Positions 21,322 to 31,674 of a stretch of 64,000 nt of DNA are shown piece after piece. A program made the position numbers and the translations under genes. Each line of letters begins with the position of its first letter. Position 1 is the first letter of the stretch. The notes under the pieces are model-generated. The model saw only the letters and a program-made list of their open reading frames with translations, ran no database searches and had not been told where the DNA came from. The DNA is from Sesamum alatum (taxonomy: Eukaryota; Streptophyta; Magnoliopsida; Lamiales; Pedaliaceae): positions 37,222,466 through 37,286,465 of the forward strand of contig JACGWO010000003.1 of assembly GCA_034509735.1 (NCBI GenBank), read 5' to 3'.

Positions 21322-22751
21322 GGCAAAATCTCACTTTTGCTCCCACTAGATAAGGCCGTTATCACTTTTGGTACCTCGCTTTACGGGGTCAACACTTTTG
21401 GTCCCAAAACCCTAAAATTCTGACATTAATGGTCCCAAACCATTAAATTTAACGGAAATAGCATGCGTTGGAGCACGTGCTATCAGTCAATGGTCGTTGA
21501 CCAGATCCAAAAATGACCAAATTCTATTTTAGCCCCCTATATTATTTAAAAAATGCTAAAACACCCCTGTATTTTAAAAATAAGCTAAAAATCCCATTTT
21601 TTTTTTTTTTTTTTTTTTATAAAAAAAGCTCCTTTCTAAACTCATTTGACTAAAGTGCCTCTCTTGATATTATAAATCACCATCCTTTATTTATTTTATT
21701 TCTAGATTTTTTTTGTGAGATCATTTGTATTTTTCTTCCTTCTAAAAACATAAATATTTTTTTTCAAAATATACTTATTTAAATATCAAAATACCATAAA
21801 AGTATATCAAATTTTTTATTTCTTATAATTTATATTGAAAAATTAAATTAGCATCACATAAAAAATTAATATACTAATTTTCAAATTTAAATATCTATAT
21901 GAATGTAAATATTAATCAATTATAACAATTGTATATTATTAACCAATTTAAATTATTCTTGTAATTTACATATATTTAAACAAAACAAATTATTTATTAT
22001 AAATAATATTTAAAATTAACTTAACGTTATAAAGTATAATGGTTATTAAAAAATAAATTACCATTTAAATTAAATTACAGTGATTAATATATATATATGA
22101 TTTCTTATATGTATAATTATTCAAATATTTTAACTTAAATAATACTTCAAATTAGTTAATAATATATAATTGTTATAGTTTATTAATATTTACATTTATA
22201 TAGATAAACTTTAGTATATTAATTTTTTATGTGATGCTAATTTAATTTTTAATTTAAATTATAAGAAATAAAAAATTTGATATACTTTTATGAAATTTTG
22301 ATATTTAAATAAATATATTTTGGAAAAAAAAGTATTTATATTTTTAGAAGGAAGAAAAATACAAATGATCTCACAAAAAAATCTAAAATAAATAAAGGAT
22401 GGTGATTTATAATATCATGAAAGGTACGTTAGTCAAATCAGTTCAGAAAGGAGCTTTCTTTAAAAAAAAAAAAAAGAAGGGATTTTTAGCTTAACTTTAA
22501 AATACAGGGGTGTTTTAGCATTTTTTAAAAAATATAGTGGGCTAAAATAGAATTTGCCATTTTTGGGTCTGATCAATGGCCATTGACTGAAGGCACGTGC
22601 TCCAACACGTGCTATTTCTGTTAAAATTAACGGTTTGGGACCATTAATGACAGAATTTTAGGGTTTTGGAACCAAAAGTGTTGACCCCGTAAAGTGAGGG
22701 ACCAAAAGTGATAACAACCATATTTAGTGGGACCAAAAGTGATATTTTGCC
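21322..22751. mobile_element. 1.43-kb near-complete palindrome, Mutator-like element
   Basis: Starts GGCAAAATCTCACTTTTG and ends CAAAAGTGATATTTTGCC, with a perfect 9-bp target duplication TTTAAAACT (21313-21321 and 22752-22760). The arms can be paired over most of the element. Left CACGTGCTATCAGTCAATGG pairs with right CCATTGACTGAAGGCACGTG. Left AAAACACCCCTGTATTTTAAA pairs with right TTTAAAATACAGGGGTGTTTT. Pairing continues into the AT-rich centre near 22050. No coding frame is present. Long arms, 9-bp duplication and GGC...GCC ends fit a non-autonomous Mutator-like (foldback-type) element. A transcript through it would form a hairpin of roughly 700 bp. Confidence 0.88.
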
Positions 22752-22760
22752 TTTAAAACT

Positions 22761-23220
22761 TTATTGTCAAACTTAGATTTGTAAGAAAAAAATAAGTTAT
22801 GAGTTATTAGTAATTAGTAAATAAAAAAATATTCAGTTTACATGCAATAAAATATTAAGTAAATCATATTGCAAAGAGTTTCACCCAAAAAAAAAAAAAG
22901 TCAAATTTCATTAATGAATAAAGCATTCACGACAATATGATGTTATTAGATATTATCGTCGAAAATATCATTGCATCGACGCTACATATATATTCAGAGA
23001 ATAATAGGTACTGTTCGATCTCAAATCTACCCTCATCGGCCGATTTCCTTGAATTTAGCTGATAGTACTTTGAACCACAAGGGTAGCAGTGCCCGACTTA
23101 TAATGCTTGATCTAATAGCGAGCGGTGTTAAATTCCTAACGTGTGGATAGGACTATGTCAAAATCGAAGAGAACCAAAAATGTCGTCTCCTATAATTATA
23201 GGACCAAAATTATATTTTTC
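22761..23220. other. Spacer, no feature recognised
   Basis: AT-rich, with short A-runs. No family recognised. Confidence 0.35.
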
Positions 23221-23224
23221 TCTT

Positions 23225-23465
23225 AATTAATGCCCCTGAGGTCAATTTACAAAAACACATTTTTTGTAAAATTACAGCTACACCCCTTGACGGGCGTTAG
23301 TGTAATATTTTCAGGCGCTGTTTGTGTAAACTTTGTATCTGAATAGGGATTGTAATTATAATTACAGCCATAACCTCAAAGGATGTATTTATAATTTTCC
23401 AAAAAAAATAAGGATTGTTCAGGTATTATAACCTAATTTTTAGGATGACAATATGATTTACCCTT
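23225..23465. mobile_element. Palindromic element family C, degenerate copy
   Basis: Shares AAAATTACAGCTACACCCCTTGA, GGGCGTTAGTGTAATATTTTCA and GTGTAAACTTTGTATCTGAATAGGG with the well-bounded copy at 55514-55772. It ends near ATGATTTACCCTT. The left end is mutated. Confidence 0.6.
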
Positions 23466-23523
23466 AATTATATGTTTATTGTTGGAAGTTGTTATTGAAT
23501 GAACCTTCCTTGACTGAACTATT

Positions 23524-23739
23524 TTGAAGAAGAAAAAAGGTTTGGATGAGGACGTGATGGATATAGTGTTAGGTAGAGTCTTGTCGGAAAAGGTTAAGAA
23601 ATTGATCTTGACTTGCAAATTTAAAACATGGCACTTGGTTCAACCAGCGCTGACAGACCTAAATCTTACCCGAAAACGTGCAACTTGTGGCATTTGCAAC
23701 TCTTTGCTTTATTTGTTCTACATTTGTAGTAGGCATTAG
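23524..23739 (+). other. Isolated 71-codon open frame, unrecognised
   Basis: The plus-strand frame starting MKKKKGLDEDVMDIVLGRVL contains a basic-rich first half and CGICNSLLYLFYIC near its end. It sits between two transposons. I see no splice or promoter evidence and know no family for it. It is most likely chance or a gene scrap. Confidence 0.2.
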
Positions 23740-23819
23740 GCAACAACCATACGTGTTCGTGAACCTAAATGTTTGTCTTAAGATTTTGAGTGAAATAAGA
23801 CTAAACTTTTGGGTCATGG

Positions 23820-24530
23820 GTTAATTGCACTTATACCAATTTTAAAAATATAGAATACACTTTTTTTTAAAAAGGTTCTGAAATTATAATTATACCTCAT
23901 TCAAAAATTATCATCTTTACAATTGACTACATTCTGTTAGGGTTTATATTTACCCCTTACAAGTATGAAAACACACATGGGAATGTCTTTTCTGCTCCCC
24001 AGTCCTTAGCCGCCCATCCCGTAACCCGCTTCCCTCGACTGCCTTCAGAGGTAGGAGGGGTTCATGAACTGTCCACATGTTCAGCCTGGTCCACAAGCTC
24101 TTCTTTGGTTTGATTTGTCCACCTTTCACATACGGGGTTCCGACCTCCCTGTCTGCTGTTGTTGGTAGTGCACTCTCCTCGGATGGTATTTCAACGGATA
24201 ATGCGGGTGGATGGACACCTAGTCGAAGAATCCATGGACACCTTTGCTACCTGCCTTTCTTTACGGAAGAGGTGAGTTTTCCTTGGTTTTTTCATTCCCC
24301 TATCTCCGAACCTTAGACCTTGTAGAACTTGAGTAGGGGGACTTTTGATAGAATGAGGGGTAAAATTAAAATTTTATGTATTTTTTTGCTGAAGTCAGAA
24401 TTTTTCACTCAAATTCTAATGGAAAAGGAACAAGTACAAAATGTGAATTTTCAGAGAATATAAGTATATTTTTAAAACTTCTTCAAAAAAAAAAAATTTA
24501 CATTTTTACAGGGGTTTAAGTATAATTAGC
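23820..24530. mobile_element. Palindromic element family B carrying a GC-rich insert
   Basis: The outer arms match family B: GGTTAATTGCACTTATACC at the left, GGGGTTTAAGTATAATTAGCCC at the right. Inner mirror blocks are TTGACTACATTCTGTTAGGGTTTATA / CACTCAAATTCTAATGG. Between them, about 23950-24345 is unlike the rest: GC-rich, non-palindromic, and with splice-donor-like TCAGAGGTAGG and GAAGAGGTGAGTTT. This looks like host sequence captured between the arms. Its source was not recognised. Confidence 0.55.
23950..24345 (+). other. Possible captured gene fragment inside the family B element
   Basis: A GC-rich block. A frame from 24077 reads MFSLVHKLFFGLICPPFTYG; another frame reads MDTFATCLSLRKR up to the donor-like GAGGTGAGTT near 24268. 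I could not place either in a family. Base composition and donor-like sites suggest exon origin, but this is inference. Confidence 0.3.
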
Positions 24531-24539
24531 CCTTCATTG

Positions 24540-25260
24540 TACGTATGACATAGAAGGAACCAAGTATTAACCTTTTGCAGCCAAGGATATCCATAGTTGA
24601 AAATTCATTCATTTATTTTCCCCCGCAAGTTCATCCTAAAAAAATGTTAATACTTTTATATTATCAATATATATCAATACAATTATTTTCTTACATTAAA
24701 CTTCGATAAAATTAATTGAAGTAAAAATTTATCGATCATATATTATCGGGATCTGAAAATTCCTATCAATTTTGATTAATGGCGGGATTGAGTACTAGAT
24801 GTTATTTTTCAAATCACAAAGATTTTATGTATAAATTTTTTCCAAAAATGGAAAGAATGTTGAATAGAAAATCCAATCCCCAAATGAAGAATTAACTTAT
24901 CTTTCTGCACAACTTGATCAAACCTAAATTCATCATCCAAATATTTTTCTAACATTAATGCTCAAGACAAACATCATAACCCCTGAAAATCTGCTGCAAC
25001 TTACAACTCATGAATGAAATTTCAGAATAAAATGGGAAACAAAAGTACTTCCCCGTCGTCGACAATCTAAAGCCTTTCCCAAGATTGTCCCAATGGATGT
25101 AAACCTATACACACACTATACATACACAAATTAACCAAGCCAACACCTCTACCGACCGGCCATGAACGGACAAAACAGAGAAGCTGTGAACTGCTGTCCA
25201 AAAACTGCATGCTGAATTCCGATCTTCAACGTTTCTCATCCACCAAACTGACGGCTCAAA
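24540..25260. other. Spacer; last part possibly 3' UTR of zinc-ribbon copy 3
   Basis: 24540-24900 is AT-rich without features. From about 24950 the sequence is less AT-rich and not repetitive up to the stop codon of the minus-strand gene at 25318, so it could be that gene's 3' UTR. Confidence 0.35.
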
Positions 25261-25317
25261 TTCACGGAAAAAAATTAAGCAAAAATAATGAGTTTTTCTG
25301 TTGAATTTCGATCAAAT

Positions 25318-25527
25318 CTACGACCAAGAATCGTACAAAACCAGACGCCTGGAGCAGAGCGTGCACAAGTACTTGCGGTTGAATCGGAAGCAAACTGGGA
25401 TAAAGCAGAACCGCCACCGCGTGCCGACGTCCAGCGCATGCACCTTGCCGCCGCAGTAGGGGCACGAACCCGGCGCCTGCTGCCGCCCCACCTCCGTCTC
25501 CTCCTTGTCGCACACCAAGAAACACAT
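25318..25527 (-). CDS. Small zinc-ribbon-like protein, copy 3
   Basis: 69 residues if started at MCFLVCDKEETEVGRQQ. An in-frame upstream Met would add MGGET, but the inner one aligns with the start of copy 2. The layout is an acidic N-terminus, CPYCGGKVHALDV (residues 23-35), RFCFIPVCFRFNRKY and CTLCSRRLVLYDSWS. CxxC pairs at 23/26 and 57/60 predict a zinc ribbon; the FCxxPVCF middle is shared with copy 2. It is the longest C-terminus of the three. The upstream region has a TATATAT tract (25641-25650), GACGTC (25707-25712) and a G-box CACGTG (25748-25753), suggesting bZIP/bHLH control by inference. Overlapping open frames on both strands at 25262-25584 are shadows of this gene. Confidence 0.8.
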   Translation of the reverse strand: MCFLVCDKEETEVGRQQAPGSCPYCGGKVHALDVGTRWRFCFIPVCFRFNRKYLCTLCSRRLVLYDSWS

Positions 25528-25640
25528 AGTTTCACCTCCCACTGTGTGTGTTTTTTTGGTCTGAGATTTGAGTTAGGTATGTAAATGTAAGGATATTTTT
25601 GTTTGGAATGTCAGGTCTTCGATTGCGTTCAGACCGACAT

Positions 25641-25790
25641 ATATATTTGAGCTGGTGGGAGGCGGATCTCGAGAAGATTCGGCGCAGGCGTCGTGGGTTT
25701 TCCAGAGACGTCAGGCTAACATGCGCTCTTGGCTTAGGTTAAAGAACCACGTGTTCATTTTGTGGGGCCGCTGCTGGTGCCTACGTGGAA
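25641..25790 (-). promoter_or_regulatory. Promoter region of zinc-ribbon copy 3 (TATA, GACGTC, G-box)
   Basis: CATATATATTTGAG (25641-25650, TATA-like on the minus strand) lies about 115 bp upstream of the start codon. GACGTC sits at 25707-25712, CACGTG at 25748-25753 and a further ACGTGG near 25782. Such ACGT cores bind bZIP and bHLH factors in plants. Use here is inferred only. Confidence 0.4.
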
Positions 25791-25994
25791 ACTTTTCTAC
25801 GTTATTTTATTTTGATGGTTGAGGAGGCTTTTTCTTCTTCTTCTTCTGTTTTTTTTTTTTTTAAATTTATATAACTGGGTCCAATTAAGAGAAAATAGAG
25901 AAGGAAACTCTAATCCAAATTTGGATAAACAAAAAGCAAATTTAATAATACCTTACAATTTAATGATTGACTATGATTAAATCAAGATCGAATT

Positions 25995-26275
25995 AATTAA
26001 TTTTTTTATGGAAAAAATGTAATTTTTATCTTATAACTGAGAAGTGACAATTTTGATCTTATATGAATTGATTTTCGAAATTTTAGTCTTTTTTGATCGG
26101 AGCTACACACGTTCTGGATACATGACCTTTATAATTAAAGCTTTTCGACCCGATGGAATCAGAATTGTCAAATTTTCATAGTCACATGACTAAATTACGA
26201 AAATTAATTTGTGTAGGATCAAAATTCTCACCCAACTTAAATTACGAAATGAAAATTGCAATTTTAATTTTTTAA
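25995..26275. mobile_element. Palindromic element (TGTAATTTTTATC type)
   Basis: The left arm AATGTAATTTTTATCTTATAAC...TTTTGATCTTATATGAATTGATTTTCG is mirrored by AAATTAATTTGTGTAGGATCAAAATTCTC...AAATTGCAATTTTAAT. It is similar in plan to 39837-40128 and 60770-61010. Confidence 0.55.
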
Positions 26276-26474
26276 TTAAATCAGTCTTTCTTCATAATTA
26301 AAATAATTTATTACATTATTTATTACAATAAAATCAAAGAATAATAAAATATATTAGTAACTCCAAATCAAATTATAGATCCCCGAGAAGTAAAACAATA
26401 AAAAAACTGGAACTAAGCAAGAGACTATAACGAAAATGACCGCCACCTACTATTTTCGAGCTTCCAACATTTTA

Positions 26475-26950
26475 GGCGAAATTACACTTTTACCTCGTAG
26501 AGCAGGTGTTTAATATTTTTAGTTTCCTACTTTATAATATTTTTAAAATGATTAAAAAATTAGGACACATTTAGTTATATATTTTATGGAATTTTTAAAA
26601 GAGTCTGAAAATTGAAAAAACTCGGCATATTTAGTCCCATAAATTTCGTAAATCGGAGTTTGGACCATTGAGGATTAAATATGTCGAATTTTCTCAATTT
26701 AGGATTATTGAGGATTAAACGCACTACAAAAAATATGATATTTAACCATGGCTAATTGTCAGGGTTAATATTAAATAGCCTACTATGGTTTTTAGCCATG
26801 ATTATTAAAAATGTAGTTAATATTAATATTTTTTCTAGTGACATATCAAGTTTTTTTAATTTTGGGACCATTTTAAAAATTTCATAAAACAGACGATTAA
26901 ATATTATGTTAAACCCCTATTACATGAGATTGAAAGTGTAAATTTAATCA
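26475..26950. mobile_element. Palindromic element interrupted by a CACTA MITE
   Basis: Left GCGAAATTACACTTTTACC, right GAAAGTGTAAATTTAATC. The phrases TTAGTCCCATAAATTTCGTAAA and GGGACCATTTTAAAAATTTCATAAA are also found in the well-bounded element 56458-56843. The CACTA MITE 26722-26840 sits inside it, so it is older than that insertion. Confidence 0.55.
26722..26840. mobile_element. CACTA-type MITE, internally deleted
   Basis: 119 bp with CACTACAAAAAATATGATATTTAACCATGG and TATTTTTTCTAGTG ends. Flanks ACG/ACA are a near-match 3-bp duplication. It lacks most of the middle seen in the ~305-bp copies. Confidence 0.75.
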
Positions 26951-28460
26951 ACTTTTTAACTGTGAAACTTTAATTTTACTGTCAGAATAAAGCCTCATTG
27001 CTCGGATTAAATTTTTTATTCAAATTATGTATCATTTGTTCTATTTTATACGTCACATATGTAAAGGTTACCTTATTTATTTTTCTTGCAACAAAAAATT
27101 GGGTTAAGGTATTTTAGAATGAATTTAGGGATTTGTCAACCACAAGGAGCACACTAGGCTTCAAAACTCTTAACTGTGAATCCGACAAAATAAATTTTAG
27201 AATCACACTAGAAAGACCCCAGTTATGGTCGTTTGATACTTAAGTCAGGTAGCGTTCCAAAAGTTATACTTAGTGCAAGGGTGACTATTTATTGATTTTT
27301 TTTAAATTATATAATTTCATATAAATCACAAACACCAAAAAATTAGATGGTTACAGTGAGTCCATATATATTAGGATTTAAGATGTACCAAGACCGGGTT
27401 CTATAGACCTTGAAGTAATAAATTGAATCCAAAATCTATCTAAAAATTATAATCATATCGTAGCGAGGACTTGAGACGACCTTCCTAAAATGTACACCCA
27501 AGTCAATTTTATTTAAGAAAAAATAAATTATACACATGTTATGTATGTATTAAATGGTGTAAGAGAAGTAACATAATTTGAAATAAAAAGTCGAATCCCA
27601 TCGATGATATGCTTATTCTGACTTTTCATGCCATGATTAGTCACCTGCATTTGAAAAAAGCATTGACTAAATTTAAATTTTTAGGGACTAATAATGTCAA
27701 TGTCTATCATCTAAGATAGCCTAGTTTGAATATTGAAATTTGGCAATAATAGCCCCAATGTGGATCTCAATGTTTATTACCATGTACTTGCCGAGGCCGC
27801 CTTATATGAATTTAGTCATGAATCATGATTAATATTCTTAAACACAGTTAAATTACTATTTGTTTGACTTGAAATGGTGATTTGAAACTCTAACAAGAAT
27901 TTAAGTTTGTGTGATATCATGCCGGTATAGAATTGGACAAAGTTACATGCATGTCGGGGTCAATATTATGATGCTTTTAATTTGGAGGACCTGTGTGCTA
28001 ATTCTGAAAATTCAAGGTGCTAGGGAGCAATTTACTGTTAGCAAAGTACTACAATTTGATAATATTTGGATGTTGGGGACTGACTTGTGCTTCAATCCAT
28101 TCTTGCTCAGTTAATTCAGAAATTTCATCAAATTAGAATTTTTGGATGGGTGAGTTAACGAGGTTTAGTTAAAGTTGGTGAAGTTGAGTTCTGAATATTA
28201 GTATATTTTAATAGTAGTTGTTGGTCTATTATAATAATAGTTATTGAACAGTTATATATATTTGATATTAATAATTAGTATATATTAATTGTTAATAATT
28301 AAAATTGTAAATGTAATTGTAACGGATTCTGTAAGAAAAGAAAAAGAGAAAAGATGGTTTGTATGATCATCCAAAGTAATTGGATTAATAGGTCTTTTTT
28401 GAAAATTCAATTCAAATACTCTATTTGAAACTGAAATTTCATCTAATATATGCTATTTTT
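26951..28460. other. AT-rich spacer, no feature recognised
   Basis: A 67-codon frame at 27911-28114 has no recognisable family. I see no RNA gene and no bounded repeat. Confidence 0.4.
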
Positions 28461-29130
28461 ATGTGTGTAAGATACTTGTATAAAATCACATGGCATTTCT
28501 ATATTTAAGAAAACATTTTAACATAAGTGATTCGAAAACATTTAAGGAATACCTAAGATACCTTCAACCGCATGCTAAGGGACTCAATTCGGAGACATCC
28601 ATAAGAAAGGCTCTAGATGGACCCCTAGTAGGGGGTCCTCAACTTAATGTCAACTCAGGAACATCATCGATAATTTGTCTAAGTAAAGAAGTATTGCAGA
28701 GACCTTTATACTTGGTGTCCAGGACAACCTTTCTTCCCTGCCACTGTACCGCCTACTTTTGGCAGTGGTGCAGCTTTTGTCTGCCTAGACCACCGCATGT
28801 CATTGTTACTGCGCGTATGTGAGGCCCATTGCACGCCATCGATCTAATATCTGATCTAGAGTGCACATGTAATCGTGCAATCCATCATCTACAAATATAG
28901 GCACTCCACCATCAGATATAACTTTTGTCTCCCCAACTATTACTCTTATCTCTTCAAATACCTTCATATACTGACTTGAGCATCGAGTGCCTACTCTGGA
29001 GACCCCTTTAGCTTTGCCCTAACGCGGTCTTGTTTTGCAGGCTTACATCACTCCTCAAGCATTTATCAGAGTATTGGGAGCAGACGAAGTACCTTTACCT
29101 TACCAAAAAAAACCCTTAGATACATACATT
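28460..29130 (+). mobile_element. LTR-retrotransposon fragment, probably a solo-LTR-like piece
   Basis: Less AT-rich than its surroundings. It carries GACTTGAGCATCGAGTGCCTACTCTGGAGACCCCTTTAGC followed by TTTTGCAGGC, the same plan as TTTGAGCGTCGGAGTGC...TTTTTGCAGGC in the solo LTR at 41238-41966 and typical of the U5 end of many plant Gypsy LTRs. Neither end was resolved and no target duplication was found. Confidence 0.5.
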
Positions 29131-29504
29131 TCTATAGTAGAACAATAGGGTAAATTGCGATTCACCTACCTGTGATGCAGAAAATAGGTTAAAAAAGCCC
29201 ATTGTGGAGAAAAAAAAAAAAACATTAATTTACCTCTCTCAAATTTTACCAAATATGTAAAAGACCTTCCTCATGCGAGTGTTGTATTTCACAACCATCG
29301 GATCTTATCTAATATAAACCGACTATTCATATTTTATTTTTAATAATCTACGATCCAAATCACATTTTATTTGAATCTATGGTCAATATCTTATTTTTTT
29401 TAAATCAATTGTCCAAATTACTTCCACATATATAATTTATATATAAAACTTACAAAATACAAAAAATGCAAACAATAAAAAAAGGAAAAAAAACTATCAT
29501 CTCC

Positions 29505-29720
29505 CCCCTGTTCCTTTGCTCCGCCTCCGCCTCCGCCTCCTTACCTCCGCCCCCCTCTCCTCACCCCCACTCGGCCACCCATTTTTCCCCTCCCCCTCCC
29601 CCACCTGCACCGCCACCCCTTTCCCTCTCCCCACCTCAGCCGCCTCCCCTTTTCCCTCCTCCCTTTCAAATCGACTGTCACCTTGCCCCCCACCGCCTAC
29701 TTGCGCCTGCATCGCCACCC
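29505..29720 (+). other. C-rich core, open as a proline-rich frame
   Basis: Almost pure pyrimidine on the plus strand (CTCCGCCTCCGCCTCC...). Plus frames encode Pro/Ser-rich and minus frames Gly/Glu/Arg-rich peptides. The open frames are a consequence of composition; I do not call a gene. Confidence 0.5.
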
Positions 29721-29924
29721 CTCATATTTTTTTGTATTTTTATATTTTTTTATTAATAGTGTATATGTATATATTATATCTATACATGTGTATTTATATT
29801 TTATATATCACATATTGGATAAATTTATTTTTATAACTCATATAAATTTGAGCTATTGATCTATATATCAAATATAGACCATTAATTTGTTTATTAAATT
29901 TGAACTGCTAATATATATAGGCTT

Positions 29925-30420
29925 AAATATTTTTTTTCGTCCCGTATCTTTTGTATTTTGGTGTTTTAGTCATTTATCTTTCTAGGTTAGCAAATAGGTC
30001 CTGCAACTTTTTAATTTTTCGCAATTTTATTCCTTCAATCACTGTAGCTTACAAATGTTACCGATTTTTTTTTTTTTCAATTTGGGGCTTTTGTTCCCAT
30101 TGGTCAAATTACTGCCATCATGGCACCAAATTTTGGTCCTATATCTTTTATATTTTGGTGTTTTAGTCCTTTATCATTCTAGTGTAGAAATAGGTCCTGT
30201 AACTTATAATTTTTTGCGATTTTGGTCCATAAAATTGACCAATGGGAACAAAAACCCCAAATTAAAAATAAATTCTGGCAATAGCTGCAAACTCCGGCGA
30301 CTAAAAGAATAAAATCACAAAAAATTAAACAATTACAGGACCTATTTACTACCCTAAAAAGATAAAATATTAAAATGCCAAAATACAAAAGATATAGGAC
30401 GAAAATTATATTTAATCCTA
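29925..30420. mobile_element. Palindromic element nested in the composite element
   Basis: TTTCGTCCCGTATCTTTTGTATTTTGG at the left is mirrored by CCAAAATACAAAAGATATAGGACGAAAATTATA at the right. The inner pair CAATTTGGGGCTTTTGTTCCCATTGGTCAA / TTGACCAATGGGAACAAAAACCCCAAATT also pairs. An internal direct repeat of the TCCTATATCTTTTATATTTTGGTG phrase shows that the left arm is partly duplicated. Confidence 0.65.
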
Positions 30421-30635
30421 TATATATATAACAAGATTTACTGATTTATAATCTAGGTATAAGGTTATTTTACAGGTAAAAGTTACGCAAAATCCCAGAC
30501 AAAGAGCGTGCAACACACACTCGTGTGAAGGGGTATTTTGTACATTTTTTAAAATTGAGGAAGTTTGGTAATTTCTTTCTCAAAGGGGGTTGTTTGGCTA
30601 TTCCCTACATCACATATAGCTAGATGTAATTTACT

Positions 30636-30956
30636 CTTTTAACATATATAGGACATTTGTGTATAAAATAGAACACAAAATGAAGTAGCTTAGCCAAGGT
30701 AGTGGTTTAGAGTGAGTAGGTAGGCAGAGAGAGCGTGACAATGATTTCCCTATCATGAACACAAAGCAGAAGTGAAGTGCATCATTAATGTATAATTGTC
30801 CAAATATCAGATTATGACATTCCTCCATCACTCCAGACACATCCTTCCGCCGCTTCATGTAATAATTTCTTCCACTCTTTAAGACTTCACCATGAAAGTG
30901 TCCCATAGCTATAAAATAATTGATTTGAGCCATTATTATTCTTCGATGGAAAGTAG
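30636..30956. other. Spacer between two elements
   Basis: A minus-strand frame of 100 codons (30631-30933, starting MAQINYFIAMGHFHGEVLK) crosses this gap and enters the element end. It is compositionally ordinary, but I know no family for it and there is no supporting signal. Confidence 0.3.
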
Positions 30957-31556
30957 TATTTTTAGTTCCATAAGTTAGATTTTTTTTTTTAATTTTTGGT
31001 CTTATTAATTATGAAGTTGGTACTTTTGGTCCCGTAAATTATAAAAAATAGTAGTTTTGTTTATTTTTTTTGTTTGTAATTTAACGACGAATACCACGTG
31101 GCCGTTAAGTTTTTTGACTGATGAAAAATTGGCATATTTTTCGATTTCACAACACTTTGGGGGTGGGGAGAATATCACTAATTTGAGGGGGAAAAAAACA
31201 AATTTTGAAAGAAATTGGGGGCAGGGAAATGGGGATTCATCCCTCCATTTTTCGGTAATCTGAACCAAGTAAAAGCAACACAAAGAAGCATGTCTTCCAC
31301 AAGTGAATCAAGTAGAATGAGTGGAGCTTTCACATGCTACTGTCGGAAGAAACCTTCAATGAGAATTTCATGGACGAATTATAATTCGGACAAACGATTT
31401 TATACCCCCCAAATGTTACTAAACTGAAAAATGCGTCAATTTTTCTCAAGCAAAAAAAAACTTAACGGCCACGTGCTTCGCCTTTAAATTAGATACAAAA
31501 AAATGGAAGAGAACCAAAAGTGCTAATTTTGTAAGTGATGGGATCAAAAATGCCAA
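30957..31556. mobile_element. Palindromic element carrying a GRF zinc-finger fragment
   Basis: Left arm: AGTATTTTTAGTTCCATAAG, then TTTAACGACGAATACCACGTGGCCGTTAAG. Right arm: CTTAACGGCCACGTGCTTCGCCTTTAAATT, then ATGGGATCAAAAATGCC. The arms pair around a non-palindromic middle (about 31150-31425), which includes the GRF-like fragment at 31290-31427. The outer limits are approximate. This is the Pack-MULE-like pattern, with host coding sequence between inverted arms. Confidence 0.6.
31290..31427 (+). pseudogene. GRF-type zinc-finger gene fragment
   Basis: The frame starts MSSTSESSRMSGAFTCYCRK and continues with KPSMRISWTNYNSDKRFYTPQ, then a stop after MLLN. The pattern C-x-C-x8-SWT-x2-N-x3-RF is the first half of a plant GRF zinc finger (usual form CxC...TSWT..NPGRRFxxC...C), with Ser-rich N-terminus as usual in small plant GRF proteins. 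The third and fourth zinc ligands are missing because the reading frame runs into the right arm of the transposon. GRF fingers bind single-stranded nucleic acid in known examples. Truncated as it is, this is a captured fragment and not a working gene. Confidence 0.6.
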
Positions 31557-31674
31557 TCCAGCAACGAATGGAAACTTATAAGTTGTGAAAGACAAGCCAG
31601 ATTAATTGTATTTGAAAACACTAATTACAGCCTACTTAGTATTACAGAAATATGTTACAAGGTTTCTCAAAGTC

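Larger units (their letters stand above)
29148..30635. mobile_element. Composite palindromic element with C-rich core (copy 1)
   Basis: The left arm starts GGGTAAATTGCGATTCACCTACCTGTGATGCAG, with AAGACCTTCCTCATGCGAGTGTTGTATTTCAC. The right arm has CACACTCGTGTGAAGGGGTATTTTGTACATTTTT and CTACATCACATATAGCTAGATGTAATTTACTC. The middle holds a C-rich core (29505-29720) and a second palindrome (29925-30420). It is the same family as 39528-40962: shared phrases include TTTGAGCTATTGATCTA, TTTATTAAATTTGAACTGCTAATATATATA and the end of the C-rich core, CGCCTGCATCGCC. Confidence 0.65.

Noticed and set aside
25262..25584. Frames on both strands overlapping zinc-ribbon copy 3
   Set aside because: Shadow frames; only the frame with the conserved CxxC pairs agrees with the paralogues at 12229 and 16731.
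29466..29836. Proline-rich extensin-like reading frames
   Set aside because: All frames on both strands are open because of the C-rich composition; the region is the core of a transposon.
30631..30933. 100-codon minus-strand frame starting MAQINYFIAMGHFH
   Set aside because: Spans a transposon end and the gap to the next element, with no known family. Could be a gene scrap, but I cannot support it.
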